A stretch of DNA of 64,000 bases from Flammula alnicola (Eukaryota; Basidiomycota; Agaricomycetes; Agaricales; Strophariaceae), in assembly GCA_015499995.1 (NCBI GenBank), contig JADNRV010000033.1, forward strand, positions 248,001 through 312,000, written 5' to 3'. Positions 1 through 10,675 of the stretch are shown here, in pieces; the first letter of the stretch is position 1; every line of letters starts with the position of its first letter. The position numbers were made by a program, and so were the translations under genes. Below the pieces are notes generated by a model. The model did no database searches and was not told the origin of the DNA. It saw nothing but the letters and a program-made list of their open reading frames with translations.

Positions 1-205
1 TCTTGAGAATCGTGAGCCCACCAAGACGCATATATCGACTCATACCGCTGATTATTCTGCTCCACAGTCGTGCTCAAGGGTCCGTGGGTGTTGATTTCGA
101 ATTCGATGTACGCTGTATCGTCCATTGGTTGCCAAAATTGAACGTTGCCTAGCTTCTTCCCGAGGTGGTGGCCGAGGAAATCTATGACTTCCATGTCCTC
201 CCATC
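1..205 (-). CDS. Partial unrecognised coding segment at left edge
   Basis: Read on the minus strand from about 205 down to the window edge there is one open frame with ordinary protein composition. It contains the stretches EVIDFLGHHLGKK and FEINTHGPLST and runs off the edge without a stop. The overlapping frame that opens with an ATG near 396 has poor composition and looks like a shadow. I do not recognise the protein and cannot place its start, so this may be the last part of a larger gene whose other exons lie outside the window. Confidence 0.25.
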
Positions 206-396
206 TTCGAGAAAACTGATTTCCAAAATGGCTGGAAGAAACTGACAAGGTCAGCTGTACATGCCGATGAGGCAAATGAACTTGAAATCAATCTGGATAT
301 CAAAGTTCGAAGAGAACACCATGGGAAGGATATCGCACACAAAACAGCCTTCCGGGCCCTTCCCAGCATCATATCTTTTTGATTCTTCCTTTGCAC

Positions 397-780
397 ACTA
401 TCGTTTGAAACGTCGCAACTGAGCTTTTCTGATCCAGTCTTATTGTCTCATCGCAAATGCCTACGACATTCTGGGTACACAGTTGTACAGAAACCTCCCT
501 TTCCAAAAAAAAACCCCCCGTAGGATGATCTACGGACATCGGCCGCCATCAGTGGATTTTCAAACACCGCTCCGACACCCTTGTTGCTCGCTTTAAATAT
601 CGTCATCCTCGTGCCTCTTGCGCTGCGCTCTTGAAAGCTCGAGCATTAGTATGTTATAGGCGAAAAGGTGGCTCTGAGCTCTTATATCCGACTGAGGTAT
701 TTTTCTGATCTTCCGAACCACGAAAGGCCCCAAGAATTCTCGCTCGATCTGCCGGGAACAAGGACGGCTGTGTTTTCAAG
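397..780. other. Intergenic stretch, no gene seen
   Basis: No convincing open frame, RNA or repeat was seen. It holds a run of nine A followed by seven C near 510 and is presumably the upstream region of the decayed adenylation gene. Confidence 0.4.
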
Positions 781-783
781 TCG

Positions 784-3200
784 CCTCCTCTGGACGGTTC
801 CTTGACTATCCCAGATATTTTCAACTGGCACGTCGTGAACAGACCCTCTCACCCGGTATTTATCTACGAATATGATGAAGGAATCGCGAATCTTCCGTTC
901 TCTGCCGTTGTGCCTGCGGTGGACAGGGCTGCTCGATATGTGGCATCTATTGGAGATGGCAATGTGGCCAGGCCACCCGTCGCAATTCTGGCAATTACAG
1001 GTATTTGTTCACGTTCTATGACTCCGACAACATTTTCGAGCTCACCGAGCACAGATACTTCGATCTATTTCTGCATCTCGTTGGGCATGATACTTGCTGG
1101 GATACCCTCCTTTCCGATATCTCCTCGAAACCCCCCATCATCAATCGCCCCATCATCAATCGCGCACCTACTTTACACGACGAAAGTCCACCATATTCTC
1201 GTTAGCGATGATTCAAACCTTGAAGAGATTGCCAGAAAATCTATTGCAATACTCGAAAACGACGGACATGAACCACCCGTTCTGGCATCGATCCCACATT
1301 CCGTCATTTTTTTCACTGATGTCAATATGACTTCACTTCTAGAGACACGTTTTACACAGCAAACGCACGACTATGAAAGTCCAGTGGTATACGTTCACTC
1401 GTCCGGTAAGTTTCGCTCGAAGAAACTTGGCTTCTTATACCCCTGCCGTTCATGAAGGACCTTCGTCATTGCCTGAGCCGATACCATGGAATCATGCATC
1501 GCTCCTTCAAGTCGCGTTGACTCGTACGTGCCCTGCGGTGCGCGGAATTTGTTCGCCCGACATTGACATCCTAGAGCAGATCTGGGTGCATTCGACCTTC
1601 GTGGTGAAATTTGTGGGGCGCATGCGGTCCCAATGTTCCATGGGAGTGGATTGAATTTCATTCCTTGGGTCGTAAGTACAAATAGGACGATCTTCTTCCC
1701 TGCGAGTATTCTAACTCCAAATGGCAAGGCGGGCGCTGGATTTACCATGGTTATCTTCTCTCCTACTACTGCTGCGCCGACTCTTCCGATGCCGGAAAAC
1801 GTCTCATCGATTATCTTCCTCACGAGTGTGTGGATGTAGTTGTTAGTCAAATGGATTTTATCTGACACTCCGAATATACCTGGTAAAAGATATAATTGGC
1901 GGTATGTGCGGCAGCTTCTGGGATGATCACATGCTTGAAAGCATCTTTCCTTATTTGCGTCCCTAGCTTTTTGGAGGCGAGTATATCTCTTTTTTCCTTT
2001 CTGCGAAGCTCATCAAACAAAATTTCCTGCAGGCGTGGACTAATGATCTTGCTGCAGTGGAGGTGCTGAAGTCGCTAAAAGCCGTACTAAGTGTATTTGA
2101 GCGTTCATCGTGAATATTCTTAGACATACCATATTGACATATGAAGGCGAGCCACTTCCATCTGAGATCGGTGACCATCTGACTGAACAAGGGGTTAAAA
2201 TTATAACAGTGTTTGGATCGTGAGTACATTGTATGCTTTTAAGGTAGCATCTTAGGACAAATTTATTTTCAGCGCAGAAGCTGGGGTCATTGGGGCGCTA
2301 TTCTCAGGTGATCTGAACCTTGCTTCTGGAAACATAGGTCAGATATGACCGCCAGAACACCACAGTAAAGACTGGAAATACTTTTCTGTCAACCCTCATT
2401 GTGCAGCGAGGTTTGATTTGCAGGGTGATGGAATGTATGGGTTTATCATCGTGGTATGATCCCCGTTATCATACCGAAACTCGCCCCCCGGATTCTAAAT
2501 TTATTGCCCATCAGAAACAGTCCACTCAAGTGCTGTCTATTACCAACACAACATTCGAAGGTGTCGAAGCATACTCCATCAGGGCCTTATTTTCTCCTCA
2601 TACAACGAACCCCGGGTTCTGGAAGGCCTTTGGATGGACTGATGATCACATAGTTTTATCAAATGCAGTAGGGTACTGTTTTTATGACTATCCCATGTAC
2701 GTGTGTCTTACGATGTATACCGCACAGGTACACCCAGAACCTTTAGGTAAGACCCGCCCTTGATCGCATTCTTGTGTCCAAGGAACTCATGAAGCGTTTA
2801 TTTCCAGACATACCCTCCGCTGGGATGTTCGGTACAGGCCGCTTTCAAGCAGGTGTCATCATCTCCAAGAATCCACTGTCACTGGGATACTGAAGTTCCA
2901 GATGGGCGCTGCCATTACATGGCCGAGATATGGTTAGCATTCTCCTTCTCCAACAGCTCGTTCCAGGTGATAAACCAACTCACATCATTGAAAGGAATCA
3001 CCTTGATCAATTGAATGCAAACGGCCCGATATTCAAAGAAGTACGACTCGTGAGGATTTTGCGCTATGGTTTTGGCTAACGGGATGTCTTCTGGACCATC
3101 CTCGTTGCATCGCGCGACAAGCTGTTGTCCTTAACGAATAAAGGGACGGTTCGCAGAGCCGCTACTCTCGAAGACGCAAACGGGCAGGCACCTTCAGGAA
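784..3200 (+). pseudogene. Decayed adenylate-forming (NRPS-like) enzyme
   Basis: The pieces follow the order of fungal adenylate-forming reductases, which activate a carboxylic acid with ATP. An N-terminal LTIPDIFNWH block lies at 810. ISPRNPPSS and HILVSDDSN follow near 1120-1210, PMFHGSG near 1630, VPSFLEAW across an intron near 1955-2035, EPLPSEIGDHL and VFGSAEAGV across an intron near 2145-2290, and GDGMYGFIIV near 2425. VEAYSIRAL, GWTDDHIVLSN and FGTGRFQAGVII lie near 2560-2860 and KGTVRR near 3145. Several junctions look like real 50-70 base introns. The reading frame also breaks without splice signals, there are in-frame stops (after NIGQI near 2346 and after FIIVV near 2455), and no start ATG is visible in the first exon. 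I found no phosphopantetheine or reductase domain after 3200. Family membership is fairly sure; substrate cannot be inferred. Confidence 0.75.
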
Positions 3201-3319
3201 TTCAAATATTCACGGCCCGGTCAACTGATGCCCTTTCCTCCAAATTAAACCCCGCCTACTTCGCCTATGTCTCCTCCAAGGGCCGATCCACCTAAAACAA
3301 GTGCGTGCCTTCTTAACCC

Positions 3320-4403
3320 TCGTCTTTCGACGATTGAGAACCCCAACGCCGCCCGTACACCAGACTTCAAGTCCATGAAGGCGTCAGATTATGTTGGGCA
3401 TTCCATTAGTGGATCGAGCGAAGCTGCCGTTTGGGAGCGCTGAGCGCTGAGGGTACGTCTTTCTTTTCTCTCTTTTTCTTTCGTTCGATTTGCCCACCGT
3501 GGGTTTGGATCTTAAAGCATTCGTTTTTATGTCCCTTGTTCTCGTTTTTCTGTTGATTCTGATTCATTGTCTCATTTTCTTCGACAACGTCACCAATTGT
3601 TGTCGTTAACACCGCAATCGCTATCATCACAACCGTCTACCTCCCCAGCTAGCGCTGCTGCTCCCGCAACCTTGACCTCTCAATCACCTTTCAGGACCCG
3701 TTATAGGAGGTGTCGACACCTGCTCCTCCTTCCCTGCACATCGGGCCTTCGACCCCTGATGTATCTCAGGAGGTTGTGCCTCCTCCTTCACAGCCTCCGA
3801 TTTTGGCCCCTACTCCCAAAAAGTCCTCTCCACTCAGCATACACATTATGCCGCAGCGCCACCCTCCTGCCCAGCCATTCTCGTCCTCGCCTATGCTGCC
3901 TGTCTCCGCCCAGACGTATCCTGGTTACCCCTATGCCGCAATATCCATCTATGAAGGTGGAGGAATCCTATGCTACTATCGATTTCAACTTCTATCCAGA
4001 AATCGCCGATGAAAGCTCCCATTACGCTTAGGTCGCCTGCGAAGCAGCAAGGTTCGACATCCGTAGGTCTTTTACTGGACACCTCTACCCTCCTTTATCG
4101 ATGACACAGTGCTTTCTCTACCTCCAGCGCCACCCCCGAATCCGACGAGTCCGCAATTGGGGGGTACCATCTCCCTCAACCCCTCTTCAAGCCGGTTCAC
4201 GTTAAGCATTCCACTGCTGGGTCGAGCGAAGGTGCTGCTGAGGAGTGGATTGGGGGTAGGATAGAGTTCAAGTACCCCAAGGTTCGTTCTTGATATCATT
4301 CTCAACGCTTTTTTCTCTCGTCCTTGTCATTACCCATCGTGCTTTGTTTCCGCAGACTCTTTTCATCAGCGCTGAATTCGAAGACCTCTCAAGCAGCATG
4401 GCT
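3320..4403 (+). pseudogene. Two related C-terminal tails, decayed tandem duplicate
   Basis: A frame ending at 4403 reads as a natural C-terminus split by a good intron (4279-4355, GTTCGT to CCGCAG). It contains HSTAGSSEGAAEEW, then RIEFKYPK joined to TLFISAEFEDLSS, ending in SDDDY. A diverged version of the same tail lies at about 3375-3443 (GHSISGSSEAAVWE and stop). Both copies are followed by the same TGAGGGTACGT and a pyrimidine-rich stretch. The middle (3600-4030) is Pro/Ser-rich, stays open in several frames and carries stops in the frame that would connect the copies. Function is unknown; a Ser/Thr-rich membrane-anchored protein is possible. Confidence 0.3.
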
Positions 4404-4579
4404 GTGTCAGACGATGACTACTGAGGGTACGTTCTGTCGTCTTTTGTACCTTTTCCCCCCTTGTCTCTCGTGGTTCGAATGCTACCATGGTTCTTTGAAT
4501 CTTCACGGATTTCTCTTTCCTCGTCCTTATTTACATTTAAACTTCGTTTTCGTTGATTCTAATTCATCCTTTCCATCTC

Positions 4580-4945
4580 AAGGTTCACCGCCACCGGATT
4601 CCTCAATAACACGCAAAGACCGCTGGCAGCATCTTCAATCTCTACAGTCGTTCCTCTCGGGTCATCAACACCTGCTACTGACCCAACTACCACTACTCCT
4701 TCATCAATATCAACGACGAGCCCAACTTCTCTCGCCCACTTCTCAATCACCTTTCCAGGACCCAGCTGCGCAGCATCTGGAGCGGCCGCATCTCCCCAAG
4801 CCTGCGTTGGCTTCTTCATCGTCACGTTGGGATTATGTGGGATGGTCATCGAACTGTGCGGCGCCACTTGTCTGCCGCTGCCAGCTCATCTACCTTTTAG
4901 CTGCTTTCCCAGCTTTCTTGGGCTACAACCTTTCTGTTAGTCTTC
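4580..4945 (+). other. Ser/Thr-rich frame with a hydrophobic segment
   Basis: After the second tail a frame opens behind a possible acceptor (CATCTCAAG near 4582). It reads as a Ser/Thr/Pro-rich stretch followed by a hydrophobic run (CVGFFIVTLGLCGMVI) near 4810-4857. It shares the DNA motif CAATCACCTTTC-AGGACCC with the region near 3685. It could be the start of a further copy of the same unknown membrane protein, but no complete gene can be assembled. A 340-residue open frame overlapping it in another frame has the composition of non-coding sequence. Confidence 0.2.
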
Positions 4946-4950
4946 AAGCT

Positions 4951-5588
4951 TCAAGCTTCAGCTCTCATGTGCGGCACTTTTATCACGATATTTTCTTTAG
5001 CAAGTTCCTCGCTGTTGGAGGGGTCCCACATCGCACCAACGTCGAACGCCTCTCCGTCGCCACTATCCACCTCAAGTTCAGCCCATGCACGTTTGCGGCC
5101 GGCAGCAGAGAGACGTCGTGGATTTTTCCTCGCCCATCTCTTTGTCCTGAACATCTTCGGATGCGTTCATTTCGGCCAGGAGTCTCCAACTCGCGAATCT
5201 TCTCCTCTATGGCCTTCCTTTGCACCTCTCGTTCAGCATCAGCCTCCTGTTGCTTCTTGGGCGATCCGGAAGTGGGTCTTGGGATTCGACCTGACCTGGT
5301 TTACGGGAACCGTCGGCCTTGCCTTGCTGACGTTGCAGCTGCTTGATGCCAGTCTGGTCTTCCTTAGTTCGTTTGGGTGGGTGGTTGATTGTCGACTTCA
5401 TCTGCGGCAACAGTCGTGGTCCTTTTGGGAGGGCCTCGACCTCTGCGTGGCTGCTCCAATTCCGTATTGGTGGTCGTTGTTTTGTGATCGGAGTGGTACG
5501 AGTGGCACGGTCTTTCTTTCTCGATGTTTGGGTTTTCGTTCTGAGCAGGATGGGTGCTCAGATCCACGGCTTCGCGATGTTGGACCAT
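4951..5588 (-). pseudogene. Charged coiled-coil-like coding remnant
   Basis: Three overlapping minus-strand frames have the composition of one charged protein when read in sequence. The first is Lys/Arg/Gln-rich (5588-5210), the second contains KAIEEKIRELE (about 5220-5160), and the last contains PRRLSAAGRKRAWAELEVD and ends HMRAEA at 4951. The frame changes between them without good splice sites. The pattern suggests a decayed gene for a coiled-coil protein, but no family was recognised. Confidence 0.25.
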
Positions 5589-5699
5589 GATTGGCGACGC
5601 CAGGTTTTTGGAGCGGGCGTTGGCTATGAGAACGATGTAGACATGATTTTTACCTTGTGGAAGGATAGGTGTTTCTGCGTTGAGATGTGCAGAAAGGCG

Positions 5700-6144
5700 T
5701 GAAGTTTGCTGACCTGTCCAAGTGATTGAGGGGGGGGAAAGTGAGTCGACTTCAACCTCCCGTCACAACGCGTTACTATGTTTGTGTTCTTTTTTTTTCA
5801 AGTCGGAACTTCTGTCTAAGTTCTTTTCTCGACGCCGACTAAACCTGCACAGAATTTTCCTATGGCCTCCTTCAATTGTTCGATGTGCGAACGCAAATGT
5901 CGCTCTCATGTCTCATCGAGGCCTTTGCCTCCTCAAAGGTGCTGACTCATCAAAAGCGCATTCATTTAGATGGATTTACATTTGTTTACATTTTGATATG
6001 ATGTGATATGATAAGATAACATGTCCTGCTACTACTTAGGATGAAACTCCTACGAGCAATACGAGCATGCTGGTTTTAGGAGCCTGTGCAAGACCCTGTA
6101 AACATTGTGCGGTTTCAGGAAAGCTCGAGCTTCTCGTTCCCACC
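5700..6144. other. Intergenic, kinase upstream region
   Basis: No supported gene. The stretch is T-rich (a run of nine T at 5791) and has AT-rich repeats of the type GATATGAT near 5994-6015. It contains the 5' side of the kinase gene. Confidence 0.4.
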
Positions 6145-7567
6145 ATGAACTTATTAAAGAGGTTTAGACCCACTACTGCCCACTTTCGTTCTACGTCTGG
6201 GACCCCGACCGTTGCTCCTCGCCTATTTCCTGCTACTGGTTTCACCACTATCCCTGCCTCAAAAAAGCTCGACGAAGAGAACTGGCCATGGTACACACCG
6301 CATTCCTTCTACCCGGTCCGTATTGGAGACGTAGTTCATTCCAAGTACCAAGTTCTCTATAAACTCGGTTATGGAACCACCGCTACTGTTTGGTTGTGCC
6401 GGGATCTTCAGTCAGTTCCTTTGTTCTTCATCCTGAAACAAGCTGAACGTTTCCAGTCGCGATGAATACGTTTGCATGAAGGCCATGGTCTGCGACTATG
6501 CCTCCGTCCAACGCGAGATCAAAGCGTACGAAGCTTTAATTAAAGTAGGCAAGACTAGCGGGTCGACCGGAAAGCGGTATGTTAGGCAGGCATTAGATCA
6601 CTTTGAGCTTCGTCACGGCGACCGCAACTACCATTTCCTCATTCATGAGCCTCTCGGTGTTAGTGTGCAATTCTTTCTCGACATCTCTGGCGGAAGTCTT
6701 CCTATCTCATACGTCAAGGATTTGGCGTCCCACATGCTACGTGCTTTGGAATTCATCCACAGCGCCCAAGTCATTCATGCAGGTCTGACCTCTTCTGATA
6801 CCGCGCTCTGTCCTCTGATTCACCTTTGACTCTAGACCTCCAAGCAAGCAACATTCTCCTTCGCATTGAGGATGCAACTGTTCTCAAAGACGGCGAGGAA
6901 GCGGAAATCGAAGGTCCCAGCTCGAGGAAAATCAGTGGACAGTCTGTGGTCTTCGAAACCAGGGACCTTCCCGGACCTCTGCGTCGCTGGATAGGTGCGA
7001 AGAGCGGACCTGTTCTGTGTGATTTCGGTGAAGCACGTACGGGGAAGGATTCATATACAGAACACATCCAACCAGCTGCCTATCGAGCGCCAGAGGTTTT
7101 CTTGCACCTCCCGTGGGGCACACCCGTAGATATCTGGAATCTTGGCTGCATGGTTCGTGTGGTCATCATTGTCTCTTCCCTCACGTTGTCATTAATTAAT
7201 ATAGGTATGGGGCCTCATGTTAGGTCGAAACCTCTTCTCCCGGCAAGGTGCGCCAGATGAGGAGACTGCTGACAAAAACGAGCTCGCTCGGATGGTTGCT
7301 CTGCTTGGACCTCCCCCAGAAGCGCTCCTAGCCGACTCGGGTCCACGCGCTCTCGAAATTTTCAATGAGGATGGGTCTGCCAAAGGGGACGTTCCGAATG
7401 AGACGCTCGAGTTGGTCCTTGCGTCTTCTCTGGAACATGCTAAAAAGACCATGACGGTCGAAGAGTCGGAAGCGTTTCTCGCTTTTATTAGACGGACTTT
7501 GACGTGGACAGAGGAAAAGCGAGCCTCCGCCTCAGACTTGTTCAATGATCCCTGGATTGCAAATTAG
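6145..7567 (+). CDS. SRPK-like serine/threonine protein kinase
   Basis: Four exons (6145-6410, 6457-6782, 6836-7152, 7205-7567) with introns of 46, 53 and 52 bases give 423 residues. Kinase landmarks are complete: glycine loop LGYGTTATV, ATP lysine in CMKAM, catalytic loop HADLQASNILL spanning intron 2, DFGEA, YRAPEV, and DIWNLGCM crossing intron 3. The opening WPWYTPHSFYPVRIGDVVH and the catalytic loop resemble the SR-protein kinase (SRPK) group, which phosphorylates RS-rich splicing factors. Mushrooms carry many divergent SRPK-like copies whose substrates are unknown. The start at 6145 sits in CCACCATGA; an in-frame ATG at 6067 is less likely. The basic N-terminus might be a mitochondrial presequence, but this is only a guess. 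Nothing is missing, so it should be active. Confidence 0.85.
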
Positions 7568-7839
7568 TTTAGTTTGAACATTTAACTATGTTTTTCTGTT
7601 CTCTTCCCATAGCTGAATCTATTACCACGATTAATACCTCGCATCCTTTCAACCACTTAATGTTGTTCTCGCATCGCCACCTCTCCCGAAGGAGATGCAA
7701 TTCCCGTTGACCCTCGGATGGACATGTTCTGGAAGACTATGTACATGTATATCTTGGATGTAATTATGAACACCGAACCTGTCGAAGAACCCATTATTGG
7801 ATGAATACCAGTATCTTCGGTCAATGATCCTAATCGAGA

Positions 7840-10510
7840 TTGTGAACATAGACAATGACATACGACAGCCAAAGACACAGAGAGTAGACAAATTTGAACT
7901 GCGACTTTGATTCAGCCGTCTTGACGAATCCGTTTTCCTTGTTCTTAGTGAAGAGCTGTGGAGAAATCAATCGAAATCAGTAATACGTCGGAAAAAGAAA
8001 ACTGAAGATGGAGAGGGACATACATCCTTAACAACGTCACGGTTCTGGCCTTGCGTATTCTTCGCGATCTCCATACGATCACGAACAGCGATGAGCTGGC
8101 CGTCGATCTACCCAAAACCAGTCCTCAACATGTCCTTGATGCCACGCTGGATCTGCTTCTTGATCAAGTTAGTCGCAAAGTCTTGTACAAGAAATCGTGG
8201 TTCGAATCGCGGATGGCGAGCTTGACGGTATCGACTTTGACATGGACATCATGAACCTTGAAGAGAGAAGTAGGATCTTTGCCCATCGATACAAGCTCGA
8301 TGGTGGTCTATATAGAATTGAATACAAAAAGTTAATTGTCAGTCAAAGGAAACATTGGAGTAAAACGACGTACGCTCAAGCCCTCGCTGCCAAGGAGAAC
8401 ATCAGCAATTCCTAATTCCTTGGTGAGTTCGATGCGGTAGCGGCGATTGTCGGTGTTGGCGCTATAACGCGAGAACTTGGCGTAGTTGTTCACTTCCAAC
8501 TATATGACGTTAAGGAACAGGTTGCATCCTTGCAAGGTAAGGTTCTCGAGGAAGAGATCGAGAAAATCATCAATGTATTCGACGCGAGGGATAGGGATGT
8601 AGCCGACCTGAAAGAGACGAGTTAGAGATAGGAACAAATTGGAAATTTATAATATGCTTACTTGGTCGATCAAAGTCGGGAGAATGACTTTAGGTATGTC
8701 ATTCCACAAGTTGGACTTGAACTTGAGACTGCCCTCCTCACCGAAGAGCAGATCTTCAGTAAGACGAGCCTAGTCTTCGCCAAATTTTTTGTTAAGCTAA
8801 GAACAAAACGTCTATCAGACAAAATCGAAATAAAAAACGGATGATTTGCACGTACAGGATCCTCGCCCATAGCATTGAACCAATCGCCAACACTGTTAAA
8901 CAGGTTACCGAAGTGGTCGCGGTACTTTCGTCATAGGATTGACGCAGGCGGTTAGCATGACTGTTGCAGTCTGGCTCGAGGACATATCCAGGGTCGAGAA
9001 GGACCTAAATTGGACATTAGCACAAGATGTCATGACCCTAAGGATGAAGATCGTACCTTGCGGATATAGAGATTGACGGCGCTGAACCATTCCTCAGACC
9101 TTCATCACAATTAGCATCGTCGATGAGGGCGTTGACGGCATGTGACGATATCCAGACACATTTCATTCACAAATCGTTCGAGGAGAGTCCGAAACTGGAC
9201 GATGCAAAGGTTGAGATTCGAGCTCTGCATAATATAAAAATGTTAGACCCATAAGAAAAGCGGACCTTGGTGACTTGGGCGTGATCCTTGCTGAGATTGG
9301 AAGCGGTGCGACCGTGCTTGGCGTATTCCTCAAAATAGTTGAAGAGCTAAAAGAGTTTTGGTAGTCGCCATGCTTCTGGCATTCCATAATGACCTATTGA
9401 AAGAGCATTAACTAAGCGGTCATCACAGACAAACGAAAAGACGCACCTACTTGCTTCGCAAGATGAATGGGTCGCGATGGTCCTCCGGAAAATACTCCTC
9501 AGTCAAGAAGTGCTTTCCGCGTTCGAAAGTATCATTGGCGTCATCTTTATGTCGTTGAGGGATACGATCACTGATTCCGTCCTGTAAAAAGAGTTAGAAA
9601 AGGCACATCAGCTGGTAATATCCCTAAACGTAGACAAATGTTATCCTATATGCGCAAAAAACATGAATGTATGCGTATGAAAATGAAGAAAAAAGAGACT
9701 TACGCGGATTTGCCTCATCCTCCCCATCATTCCTCGCTTCTTCTCCTCGATCTCCTCTGGCGACTCGGCTTCATTGATATCCTGCATTTGTGTTTGTGCT
9801 TGACTCTGCGCCTCTCCTACAACCTAGGAGGCTCCTGATGCTGCTTGTTCCGGCAGCTGACCGTTATTGGTCCACCGCCTGGTCGCAAATCTCACCAACG
9901 GGGCGTTGGGCACCATCAGTGTTACTTACCATCACCTGGTCTTCTCGCGGTTGATGCCTGAGTCTTATCAGTACCGGGAAGACGCGCCTCGAGAACAGGA
10001 GTTTCATTGGGACCTGCTACGTGGCCACTTTCAGTGATGAACTGGTCGTTGGGTTCTCCGGTGACGGAGCAATGACAGTGGCAGCCTTGGCAGCACCTTT
10101 GGCAAGGAGGTCGCCTCCGATGAGGGAAAAGTCGGATAGAAGTTTGCGAACTTCCGAGTTGGAGAGGATGAAGTTGAGGAGAGTACAAAGGTGCTTGACG
10201 CGTGACGGCTAAAGGCCAAGTGATTAGCATGATAGCATCAACGTTTCTACAAAAAACTCACCTTGATTGCGGTCTCCTTGGGGCTTGGTCGCATCTACGG
10301 GCAATTTCTCATTCAACTCGCCCAAACCTTTCAGGCTATCGACATCGACATCCCTTGTATGCCACACAAAGTCATTCTGGAAAAGTTCGCAGCGTTCTTA
10401 TCCTGCCCGATGAGACGAGCAGTGCTGATAATTTCTCGAGTGTCGTGAACGAGGTGCCATCGTTCAGGAGAAAGCTTGTCCCAAGTCGATGGGTGAGTGG
10501 TCTAGGATGT
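7840..10510 (-). pseudogene. HAM1-like (DUF5923) protein, pseudogene
   Basis: Minus-strand exons follow the order of the fungal HAM1-like family (N-terminal DUF5923 and HAM1 C-terminal regions). Landmarks are WDKLSPERWHLVHDTREII (about 10485-10430), FVWHTRDVDVDSL (about 10370), LLNFILSNSEVRKLLSDF (about 10190-10135), EEIEEKKRGMMGRMRQIR (about 9760-9700), KHFLTEEYFPEDHRDPF (about 9520-9465) and EEYAKHGRTASNLSKDH (about 9340-9285). GDWFNAMGEDP (about 8900-8865), QVGYIPIPRVEY (about 8610-8575) and AVRDRMEIAKNTQGQNRDV (about 8090-8035) come later. The frame breaks near 10389, 9340, 9091, 8927, 8760 and 8200. There are TAG stops at 8500-8502 and 8108-8110. The usual N-terminal part is absent: the copy ends 170 bases before the start of the NACHT gene on the other strand. 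Function of the family is not well known. Confidence 0.8.
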
Positions 10511-10675
10511 ATCATAGGTGTGGATATTGATAGTGAGAGGACATAAGAAACAACGCACAAAAATATATTTATCGAATTTATCGTTATTCTTAGGCTTAGA
10601 TGACACGCCTCGTGTCCGACACGGTTCCCAGGACTGGGTGCGAGTGCTACAGATCTCCCCACCTCCTCGACTACG

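Noticed and set aside
4324..5346. 340-residue open frame
   Set aside because: Leu/Ser/Phe/His-rich composition, no domain, overlaps a natural-looking C-terminus with splice sites in another frame and a charged remnant on the opposite strand.
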